Assembly (NCBI GenBank): GCA_017407225.1
Contig: JAFQWY010000304.1
Span: forward strand, 1-39,040
From: Clostridia bacterium
GTDB lineage: Bacteria; Bacillota; Clostridia; Oscillospirales; CAG-272
Length of the DNA: 39,040 bases
Reading direction: 5' to 3'
Shown: positions 16,286-22,124 of the stretch, piece by piece
Position numbering within the stretch: the stretch's first letter is position 1
How the letters are laid out: each line of letters opens with the position of its first letter
Notes under the pieces: generated by a model
Told to the model about the DNA's origin: nothing
Seen by the model: the letters and a program-made list of their open reading frames with translations, nothing else
Databases searched by the model: none
Program-made: the position numbers and the translations under genes

Positions 16286-17278
16286 ATGACACGCTGTGAG
16301 AGAGTAAAAGCCGCCATTGCACACAGGGAAAGCGACAGAATCCCCAGCTGCATTCATCTGGCCGGGGACGGAAAACAGGCTTATTCCCAGCGGCTGTACG
16401 AAAAATATACCGATGCAAACCTGCGGAAGTTAGTGGATGAGAAGAAAATTTCATGGGAACACGCCATGTACTACGGCATGGGTAACCATGTGCTGACGGT
16501 GAGCTGTCCCTGGTGGAGCTGGTTCCAGGTGCCGGCGGAGTATTTTGCGGAGGAAACCCCGGATTATCTGCCGAAGACCATCGGAACCGGAAGCTACGGC
16601 GCCTTTGCCGAAACGGTGCGGAATCTGAAGGAATACACCGATGCGTATGTGCTTGTGACCATTTGGGGAAGCCATTTCGAGAAAGCCAACTTTGCCCGGG
16701 GCATTGAGAATTTCCTTGCCGACATGGCGGGAGATCCGGAATATGCCCAGAGAATGCTGGATTTCATCATCCGCAAGAACATGGTCATGCTGGAGAATAT
16801 CATCTACACTCCCGGCATCGACGGAATTCTGCTGGGCAGTGACTGGGGATCCCAGCGCGACCTGCTCATGTCTCCCGAAAGCTGGCGGAAGATGATCAAA
16901 CCCGGCGAACAGAAGGAATATGACCTGCTCCATGAAGCGGGCATTGATGTGTGGCTCCATTCCTGCGGCGATATCCGGAAAATCTTCCCCGATATCACCG
17001 GAATGGGTGTGGATGTGCTCAACCCGGTTCAGCCGGAGTGCATGGACATCTATGAACTGAAGGACAATTACGGGGACAGGATCACCTTCTGGGGCGGGAT
17101 CAGCACCCAGCAGACGCTTCCTTACGGAACTCCCGAAGAAGTGGCGGAGGAAACCCGGAAGGTCGCAGGATATCTGGCAAAGAACGGCGGGTTCATCACC
17201 GCTCCCGCTCAGGAGATTCAGGCGGATGTGCCCTTCGAGAATCTGTGTGCCCTGATCGACACGGCAGCAGAGCTGTAA
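16286..17278 (+). CDS. Uroporphyrinogen-decarboxylase-family protein B (330 residues)
   Basis: This is clearly a URO-D superfamily protein. It begins MTRCERVKAAIAHRESDRIP, the family's usual N-terminus, and carries DGILLGSDWGSQRDLLMSPE and the metal-site motif WLHSCGDIRKIFPDI followed by GVDVLNPVQPECMDI, as in methyltransferase-type members. It also has ITFWGGISTQQTLPYGT. The length (330) is standard. The ribosome binding site is weak (GCGAGAA). It lies 28 bases after protein A and 27 bases before the glycosidase fragment. In methyltransferase homologs the His/Cys motif contributes to a zinc site that activates a thiol; whether that applies here is unknown. Confidence 0.85.
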   Translation: MTRCERVKAAIAHRESDRIPSCIHLAGDGKQAYSQRLYEKYTDANLRKLVDEKKISWEHAMYYGMGNHVLTVSCPWWSWFQVPAEYFAEETPDYLPKTIGTGSYGAFAETVRNLKEYTDAYVLVTIWGSHFEKANFARGIENFLADMAGDPEYAQRMLDFIIRKNMVMLENIIYTPGIDGILLGSDWGSQRDLLMSPESWRKMIKPGEQKEYDLLHEAGIDVWLHSCGDIRKIFPDITGMGVDVLNPVQPECMDIYELKDNYGDRITFWGGISTQQTLPYGTPEEVAEETRKVAGYLAKNGGFITAPAQEIQADVPFENLCALIDTAAEL

Positions 17279-17305
17279 ATAAAGAATAATGCAGGAGGAA
17301 GTACC

Positions 17306-17542
17306 ATGACACCATTCTGGGTATTGCAGACGGATAAAGCACCGGCTTCCGCTTTTCTCGAAGGAGATCGGCTGATTCTGGAAAACCGTTATGTGAAGCG
17401 CATAATTGACTGCAGAACAGGGAAGACGGTATCACTCACGGACGGTGACGGCAGCGAAGCCATTGCAGGATCCATCAGAGAAGGGGAGATTTCTGTAAAC
17501 GGCGTGAAATTTCCCATTGAAGGAGGGTGCGGAGGACGGATC
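17306..17542 (+). pseudogene. N-terminal fragment of a large glycosidase-like gene
   Basis: An AGGAGG site and ATG at 17306 start a protein whose first ~75 residues (for example FLEGDRLILENRYVKRIID and TGKTVSLTD) look like the N-terminal beta domain of large alpha-galactosidase-like or related glycosidases. After about 17535 the plus-strand frame only reads the antisense of a Gfo/Idh/MocA gene, to a stop at 17749, so the real gene is broken there. The probable C-terminal part of the same gene appears at 18594-19298. The catalytic middle is absent from this window. Either a true insertion-deletion or a joining artefact explains this. Confidence 0.65.
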
Positions 17543-17728
17543 GGCAAGGATTTCCTCAAAGCTGTCCGCAATTTTCGCGCCGCCGATGTGTTCCGCGGTA
17601 CGTTCCGCGATTTCACGATTGGTGTCGAACAGGGTGAGCTCGCCGACGGAGAGATGTTCCTTGTAGATTCCGGCAAACGCACCGCCGAAACCGAGTCCGA
17701 CGAGAGCCACATTCAGTTTTTTCAACAT
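17537..17728 (-). pseudogene. Truncated Gfo/Idh/MocA family oxidoreductase (N-terminal 64 residues)
   Basis: Read from an ATG at 17728, the first 64 residues form the start of an NAD(P)-binding Rossmann fold: KKLNVALVGLGFGGAFAGIY, then an acidic beta2 end (LTLFDTN) and SFEEILADP, as in Gfo/Idh/MocA sugar oxidoreductases. Beyond residue 64-65 the similarity stops and the frame runs through the antisense of the glycosidase fragment to a stop near 17432. The gene lies 47 bases downstream of the EEP gene on the same strand, so the two once formed an operon. The C-terminal ~80% is missing. It is very unlikely to be functional. Confidence 0.75.
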
Positions 17729-17775
17729 GAATTCTCTTTTTCAAAGTGAATAATAAAAATCGTTGTGAAATACGC

Positions 17776-18525
17776 TTACGGAATCATCAGATCCGCCCAG
17801 ACAATGGCGTGATCCGTCATCCACGGGGCGGCGACACGTCCTGCGTTCTCGATCGTGATTCCTCTGGAGACAAAGATATTGTCAAACGGACAGGGGGAGA
17901 CCGCCGTATCCAGAATGGTGTCAAAGATACCGAACTCACCGCAGTTGGCAGGGGTAAATCCGGCGTCGGTGAACCGCGCGAATTCTTCACGGTACAGGAG
18001 AGCTTCGCTCAGCTTCTGACCGTCGTTTTCGTAGTCCTCGGGATTGAAGTCGCCCATGATGATGCAGAATTCCTGCGCGGCGGCATAAGCGAGAAGCTGC
18101 GTGATCTGCTCGGCGCGTACGTGTTTGTCCGACCAGTCAAAGTGAAGGCTGATGATGCGGATTTCCCGCCCGTTCAGTGTGACGGAGCCGCTGAGAAACC
18201 ACGGATGCCGGAACAGGAGATTCCCGGTGTACGCAATCTGCTTCACATCTCGGATATCGCAGTCGGACAGAAACGCCTTGATGTTGTAGTTCAGATTCCC
18301 GCGTCTTTCGTAGTTCCGGTAGGAGTCATAGACTGCGGTGTACGGATCAGCGGTTCCGAAAAATTCGGTGTCTTCCTGAAGTGCCCAGAGATCCGCGCCG
18401 ACCGACTCGATAGTACGGCGTATGATGGATTTCGCTTTTTCGCTGCCAGTTTCAAATCCTTTTCCGGAAAAATCACTGGCGTTGAACGTGGCAAATCGGA
18501 CTTTCATGGGGGTACTGCTGTTCAT
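17776..18525 (-). CDS. Endonuclease/exonuclease/phosphatase (EEP) family protein
   Basis: The ATG at 18525 is chosen because GAGGTG lies 6 bases upstream and a consensus promoter lies at 18557-18585; the frame stays open further upstream but crosses that promoter. The 249-residue product has the ordered EEP (DNase I-like) motifs: VRFATFNASDF, WALQEDTEFF, ISLHFDWSDKHVR, IIMGDFNPEDYE and MTDHAIVWADL. Members cleave phosphodiester or phosphomonoester bonds using a divalent metal; the substrate is not predictable. There is no signal peptide. It lies, reversed, inside the interrupted glycosidase gene, upstream of the truncated Gfo/Idh/MocA gene. Confidence 0.85.
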   Translation of the reverse strand: MNSSTPMKVRFATFNASDFSGKGFETGSEKAKSIIRRTIESVGADLWALQEDTEFFGTADPYTAVYDSYRNYERRGNLNYNIKAFLSDCDIRDVKQIAYTGNLLFRHPWFLSGSVTLNGREIRIISLHFDWSDKHVRAEQITQLLAYAAAQEFCIIMGDFNPEDYENDGQKLSEALLYREEFARFTDAGFTPANCGEFGIFDTILDTAVSPCPFDNIFVSRGITIENAGRVAAPWMTDHAIVWADLMIP

Positions 18526-18556
18526 AAGGCACCTCGTTTCAGTTCTTTTCTGCTTC

Positions 18557-18585
18557 ATTATAACACGCATCCGGGGCATTGTCAA
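18557..18585 (-). promoter_or_regulatory. Perfect consensus promoter of the EEP gene
   Basis: On the minus strand TTGACA (18580-18585) and TATAAT (18557-18562) are exactly 17 bases apart, a full match to the sigma-A consensus. The upstream edge ends within about 10 bases of the junction with the glycosidase C-terminal fragment. Confidence 0.85.
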
Positions 18586-18593
18586 GGGAAGGC

Positions 18594-19298
18594 GGATCTG
18601 CGGCCAAGTTTGAACCTCTGACGCAGAATCTTGCCGAATACGACTGGGCAATGGCGGAAGCCGCTGCGTCCGGTGTATGGCCGTGCGTCCGGGGAAAACG
18701 TCTGTACGACACCGAACTGTGCCGCAGTGTGGTCAAATACTGGACGGACGTGATCCGCAAGCATAAGAAACTGCTTAACTCCAACACCGTACACGTATAC
18801 CCTCCGAAGCCGACGGAAAATCTGAATTATGCCGAAGATATCGACGTGATTCTTCAGGAGAACAATACCACGCCCGATAAGCTGTTCCTCATGGTCTGCA
18901 ATCAGACGGAGGAATGCCGCACGAAGACCCTGGTACTGCCTGCCTTCTATACGGGGCTGACAGATCTGGAACGTCCCCATACCGCTCCCCGGTCGGGCAG
19001 TTTTGACGATGTGAAGATTCCCGAATTCGGAAAATGGCCGCCCCGATACCCGGAAAACATGGAAAACAAGCTGGAAGAAGCAATTCCTGCAGAAGACAGC
19101 GGCATCCGCATGGCGCTGTACGAACACGATCAGCCCGAAAAACGTACAGAGGCTATGATTGACACAAACGGCAATCTGATTCTGACGGTAACTCTGCCTC
19201 CCATGAGCTATACCTACTATGTGGGATATGCTGCGGATGACATGCCGGAGAATCCCGTTATACCGCCTGAAGGCAAGACATTCGGACTGAAATTCTGA
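18594..19298 (+). pseudogene. C-terminal fragment (~234 residues) of the interrupted glycosidase-like gene
   Basis: The plus frame becomes protein-like immediately after the EEP promoter, from about AAKFEPLTQNLAEYDWAMA, and ends at 19298. It has no credible start codon or ribosome binding site; the frame opens with a TTG inside the EEP promoter. YDWAMAEAAASGVWPCVRG, RLYDTELCRSVVKYWTDVI and the C-terminal beta-sandwich with MSYTYYVGYA match the ends of large glycosidase-like proteins in which the barrel is followed by a beta domain. With the fragment at 17306 it implies one parent gene that lost its central region. A separate partial gene is less likely. Confidence 0.6.
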
Positions 19299-19323
19299 AC
19301 AACTACACAACGGAGGAAAAAAC

Positions 19324-20340
19324 ATGAACACACTTCCTTTACAGCATCACATTGCATTGTCGGAACAGATGAAGCCTGCTCTCAGATGGAACGGTTCCGA
19401 TGATTTTGAAACCTGGCGGAATGTATGTACGGAAAAGCTGCGTGAGCTGCTGGGCATGGATCAGTTCACGCTCTGCGATCCGGTGTTCGAGATTACCGCG
19501 GAAGATGAACTGAACGGAAATCGTCATATCCATTTTGTTCTCCAGACGGAAGAAGGGTACTATACCCACTGCGACCTGCTTCTGCCAATGGAACAGACGG
19601 GGAAGCTGCCTCTCTGCGTTTGTCTGCAGGGACACTCCAAAGGGGCGCATATTTCTCTGGGACAACCTAAATATCCCGGTGATGAGGAGACTATCAGAGG
19701 CGGCGACCGGGACTTTGCCGTGCGTGCGGTGAAGGAAGGGTATGCGGCTCTTGCCATCGAACAACGTGGCTTCGGGCTTTGCGGCGGAACGGAAAAAGGC
19801 CCAGCCTGTGATCGTCCGGTGATGACCGCACTTCTTCTGGGGCGCACGGTCGTCGGCGAGCGGATCTGGGATATTTCACGGGTTCTGGATGCGGTTCTGA
19901 TTCATTTTGCCGACCTTGTGACGATGACAGGCTCCGTTCTGACGGGAAACTCCGGCGGTGGTACCACAACTTACTATGCTGCCTGTCTGGAGCACCGGTT
20001 TGACGGATATATGCCCTCCTGTGCTGTCTGCACCTATCACGATTCCATCGTATCCATCCATCACTGCTCCTGCAATTACATTCCCGGGATTGCGAAATAC
20101 TTTGATATGGGTGATCTTGCGGCAATGATTGCACCGAAAAAGCTGGTGGTTGTCTGCGGCAGGGAAGACCCGATTTTCCCGCTGGCAGGAGTTCGGAAAA
20201 CTTACGATATCATATGTGATCTGTACAAAGCGGCAGGGGCTGCGGAAAACTGCGCTCTGGTGATCGGAAACGGCGCACATCGCTTCTATGCCGATGACGG
20301 CTGGAAGGCAATGAAGAAACTGCTGGCAGCCGGACAATGA
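19324..20340 (+). CDS. Alpha/beta hydrolase, acetyl-xylan-esterase-like
   Basis: GGAGG lies 7 bases before the ATG at 19324. The 338-residue protein has an alpha/beta hydrolase core: strand and oxyanion region LCVCLQGHSKGAH, nucleophile Ser210 in TGNSGGGTT, acid Asp282 in GREDPIFP and His319 in GNGAHRFYAD. The layout, with a long N-terminal extension and a DAVLIHF helix before the nucleophile, resembles the dienelactone-hydrolase / acetyl-xylan esterase type. No signal peptide is seen. It follows the glycosidase C-terminal fragment by 25 bases. Its stop codon is part of the palindrome that overlaps the next promoter. Confidence 0.8.
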   Translation: MNTLPLQHHIALSEQMKPALRWNGSDDFETWRNVCTEKLRELLGMDQFTLCDPVFEITAEDELNGNRHIHFVLQTEEGYYTHCDLLLPMEQTGKLPLCVCLQGHSKGAHISLGQPKYPGDEETIRGGDRDFAVRAVKEGYAALAIEQRGFGLCGGTEKGPACDRPVMTALLLGRTVVGERIWDISRVLDAVLIHFADLVTMTGSVLTGNSGGGTTTYYAACLEHRFDGYMPSCAVCTYHDSIVSIHHCSCNYIPGIAKYFDMGDLAAMIAPKKLVVVCGREDPIFPLAGVRKTYDIICDLYKAAGAAENCALVIGNGAHRFYADDGWKAMKKLLAAGQ

Positions 20341-20377
20341 TATTGTTGACAATATCATTGATCTGTGATAATATTGT
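20338..20377 (+). promoter_or_regulatory. Promoter with overlapping palindromic operator
   Basis: TTGACA (20346-20351) and TAATAT (20369-20374) are 17 bases apart. A perfect palindrome, TGATATTGT-TG-ACAATATCA (20338-20357), covers the -35 box and begins at the stop codon of the hydrolase gene. A third ATATTGT half-site (20371-20377) covers the -10 box. A protein binding these sites would block the promoter of the GH20-like gene at 20420. Confidence 0.6.
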
Positions 20378-20419
20378 ATCAGAAGCTGATTCGGTTACAA
20401 TTCGGAAAGGAGAAGACTT

Positions 20420-21373
20420 ATGAAGAATCAGAAGATTTGGGCATGCCTCTGTCATCTTGGCTACAATATGTGGGCGGATTATGAGGAAAAGGACGGCGTG
20501 AAGGGCTTTTACTACGGACAGGATTCCGATGTAATCGCAACGCCCCGTCTCCGGTTCCAGCGGGAAGCATGGGACAAGATTGTGGATATGCTGAAGGATG
20601 CGGGATGCAACATGATCGTGCTGGACGTGGGCGAAGGAATCCGGTTCGACTGCGCACCCGAAATCGCTGCGGAAGATGCGTGGACCAAAGATGAAATGAA
20701 GGCGGAGCTGGCACGGCTGAGAGGGATGGGCTTCGAAGTGATCCCCAAGCTGAACTTCTCCACCTGTCATGACGAGTGGATGGGTCTGTACTGCCGCATG
20801 ATTTCCACCCCCCAGTACTACGAATTCTGCAGAGCCATCATCAAGGAATGCGCCGAGCTGTTTGATACGCCCCGGGTCTTCCACATCGGATACGACGAAG
20901 AGGGCATCGAGTGCCAGCGGAAGTACAACCTTGCCATCATCCGTCAGGGAGATCTGTGGTGGCACGACTTTGACTTCATCTGCGACTGCGTGAGAGAGGC
21001 AGGATGCCGTCCGTGGATCTGGGCGGACTACATCTGGAATCACACCGAGGAATTCCTCACCCGGATGAAGAAGGACGTTCTCATGAGCAACTGGTACTAC
21101 GGCGGATTCCCGGAAGACTACTCCGATCCCGGAAACGGTGCCATCCATGCCTACTCCGTGCTGGCGGAGCATGGATTTGATCAGATTCCCGGCGGAAGCA
21201 ACTGGGCTCAGCGCGGAAATCTTCAGGCTACGGCAGAATACATGAAGAAGAACGCCGATGACGAGCATCTTCTCGGCTTCCTGCAGACTATCTGGTACCC
21301 CAACTGTGTGAAGTATCTCCACCGCTACGAAGGCGGTATCGAAGATCTGGCCGAGACCAGAAGAAACTGGTAA
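20420..21373 (+). CDS. GH20-like TIM-barrel protein (short)
   Basis: AAGGAG precedes the ATG at 20420. The 317-residue protein consists only of a TIM-barrel domain. CNMIVLDVGEGI and GFEVIPKLNFSTCHDEWMG resemble barrel strands 1-2 of GH20-type enzymes, and VFHIGYDEEGIE matches the H-x-G-x-D-E catalytic signature (Asp159-Glu160). RPWIWADYIWNH and DVLMSNWYYGGF follow the same strand order as the larger GH20 gene at 11854. It lacks the N-terminal domain of standard GH20 enzymes and has no signal peptide. Hexosaminidase activity is plausible but not certain. It has its own promoter. Confidence 0.65.
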   Translation: MKNQKIWACLCHLGYNMWADYEEKDGVKGFYYGQDSDVIATPRLRFQREAWDKIVDMLKDAGCNMIVLDVGEGIRFDCAPEIAAEDAWTKDEMKAELARLRGMGFEVIPKLNFSTCHDEWMGLYCRMISTPQYYEFCRAIIKECAELFDTPRVFHIGYDEEGIECQRKYNLAIIRQGDLWWHDFDFICDCVREAGCRPWIWADYIWNHTEEFLTRMKKDVLMSNWYYGGFPEDYSDPGNGAIHAYSVLAEHGFDQIPGGSNWAQRGNLQATAEYMKKNADDEHLLGFLQTIWYPNCVKYLHRYEGGIEDLAETRRNW

Positions 21374-21399
21374 GCACCTGAATAATTTTTCGGAATCTG

Positions 21400-21428
21400 T
21401 TGACAAACAGGCAGAAAAGTGATATACT
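21400..21428 (+). promoter_or_regulatory. Promoter of feoA
   Basis: TTGACA (21400-21405) and TATACT (21423-21428) are 17 bases apart. Transcription should start near 21435, inside the first TTAG-N6-CTAA dyad. Confidence 0.75.
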
Positions 21429-21429
21429 T

Positions 21430-21457
21430 AAAGAGGTTAGTGAAGGCTAACCTCTTT
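21430..21457 (+). promoter_or_regulatory. Iron-type operator 1 (long dyad, GGTTAG-N6-CTAACC)
   Basis: AAAGAGGTTAG and CTAACCTCTTT are perfect 11-base arms with 6 bases between. The dyad starts one base after the -10 box, so a bound repressor would block initiation. GGTTAG/CTAACC half-sites resemble those of DtxR/IdeR-type metal repressors. The same sequence could end transcripts arriving from upstream, as T4 follows. Confidence 0.55.
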
Positions 21458-21465
21458 TGCGGCGG

Positions 21466-21487
21466 AAAGTTAGCATGAGCTAATTCC
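21466..21487 (+). promoter_or_regulatory. Iron-type operator 2 (TTAG-N6-CTAA)
   Basis: GTTAGC-ATGA-GCTAA contains TTAG (21470-21473) and CTAA (21480-21483) with the same 6-base spacing as operator 1. Its centre is 33 bases downstream of operator 1, about three helical turns. Confidence 0.45.
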
Positions 21488-21524
21488 GACTGCCCAACAA
21501 CACAGGAAATCATGGTGATGAAAA

Positions 21525-21737
21525 ATGACTTTAAAAGACGCTCAGGAAGGAAAAGAATACATTATTCAGCGGATCGAAACCGATGACGAGGAACTGGATG
21601 CATTCCTGTTCTCCCTTGGCTGCTACAGCGGCGAGACCATTACAGTGATCTCCCGGCGTAAGGGCGGCTGCACAGTTTCCATCAAGGACGGCAGATATAA
21701 TATTGATAATCAGCTGGCGGAAGCTATCATTATCTGA
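21525..21737 (+). CDS. feoA: FeoA domain protein
   Basis: The 70-residue protein has the SH3-like FeoA fold: LKDAQEGKEYIIQRIE, a short loop, LFSLGCYSGETITVISRRKGG and the C-terminal YNIDNQLAEAIII. FeoA is a small cytoplasmic partner of the ferrous iron transporter FeoB. The ATG at 21525 has AGGAAA upstream; nearby ATGs at 21512 and 21518 are not in this frame. The gene is preceded by a strong promoter and two TTAG-N6-CTAA dyads, which suggests iron-responsive repression. Unusually, feoB does not follow; a terminator comes 18 bases after the stop. Confidence 0.9.
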   Translation: MTLKDAQEGKEYIIQRIETDDEELDAFLFSLGCYSGETITVISRRKGGCTVSIKDGRYNIDNQLAEAIII

Positions 21738-21754
21738 AAACAGATTCCGCATAG

Positions 21755-21779
21755 AACAGTCACAGGAGTGATTGTTTTA
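21755..21779 (+). terminator. Terminator after feoA
   Basis: AACAGTCAC pairs with GTGATTGTT (one G-T pair) around a four-base loop AGGA and runs into TTTTAT. Confidence 0.6.
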
Positions 21780-21784
21780 TATCT

Positions 21785-21806
21785 GCGGGTTAGTTTTCGC
21801 TAACCG
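21785..21806 (+). promoter_or_regulatory. Iron-type operator 3 (GGTTAG-N6-CTAACC)
   Basis: GCGGGTTAG-TTTTCG-CTAACCGC repeats the half-sites and the 6-base spacing of operator 1. It lies between the feoA terminator and the Cys-rich membrane peptide gene, implying separate but co-ordinate control. I could not identify convincing -35/-10 boxes around it. Confidence 0.5.
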
Positions 21807-21848
21807 CTATAGACAAAACAATGAATCCACTGGAAGAAAGAGAATGTT

Positions 21849-22022
21849 ATGATTGATTTTATCGTGATTGCCATACTGCTTGTCATTGCCGGCGGTATCA
21901 TCTTTTATCTCTATCGTGCAAAGAAGCGCGGAGAAACATGCATTGGCTGTCCCCACGCAAAACAGTGCGGAAATGCGGGACACTGCAGCGGTTCCTGCCA
22001 TGGATCCGGGAAAAAAGAATAA
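21849..22022 (+). CDS. FeoB-associated Cys-rich membrane protein (57 residues)
   Basis: A small frame from ATG 21849 to TAA at 22020-22022 encodes one N-terminal membrane helix (FIVIAILLVIAGGIIFYLY), a basic patch (RAKKRG) and a Cys-rich tail with C31-x2-C34, C40, C46 and C50 (CIGCPHAKQCGNAGHCSGSC). This is the classic pattern of the FeoB-associated Cys-rich membrane proteins (also called Attachment_P12) that end feo operons in Firmicutes. GAAAGAGAATGTT gives a modest ribosome binding site. It is preceded by iron-type operator 3 and followed by a terminator. No feoB is present on either side. Confidence 0.85.
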   Translation: MIDFIVIAILLVIAGGIIFYLYRAKKRGETCIGCPHAKQCGNAGHCSGSCHGSGKKE

Positions 22023-22028
22023 TGCTGC

Positions 22029-22060
22029 AGAGGGTGTATCGCCGGTACATCCTCTTTTTT
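22029..22060 (+). terminator. Terminator after the Cys-rich peptide gene
   Basis: AGAGGGTGTA pairs with TACATCCTCT (one G-T pair) across a 7-base loop and is followed by five further T. Confidence 0.8.
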
Positions 22061-22070
22061 ACGAACGAAA

Positions 22071-22107
22071 TAAAAAAAGGAAGTCTCCCCAATCAGGGAA
22101 ACTTCCT
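22071..22107 (-). terminator. Terminator of the minus-strand solute-binding gene at 22125
   Basis: On the minus strand AGGAAGT pairs with ACTTCCT and is followed by seven T in a row. Confidence 0.7.
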
Positions 22108-22124
22108 CGTTTTATATCCGGAAC

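Noticed and set aside
15019..17278. Heme biosynthesis genes (hemE)
   Set aside because: No other heme gene is nearby, the first protein is too long and divergent, and the context is glycan breakdown.
21430..21457. Riboswitch or attenuator in the feoA leader
   Set aside because: The expected start site falls inside the left arm, so the hairpin would not be fully transcribed from this promoter; an operator fits better.
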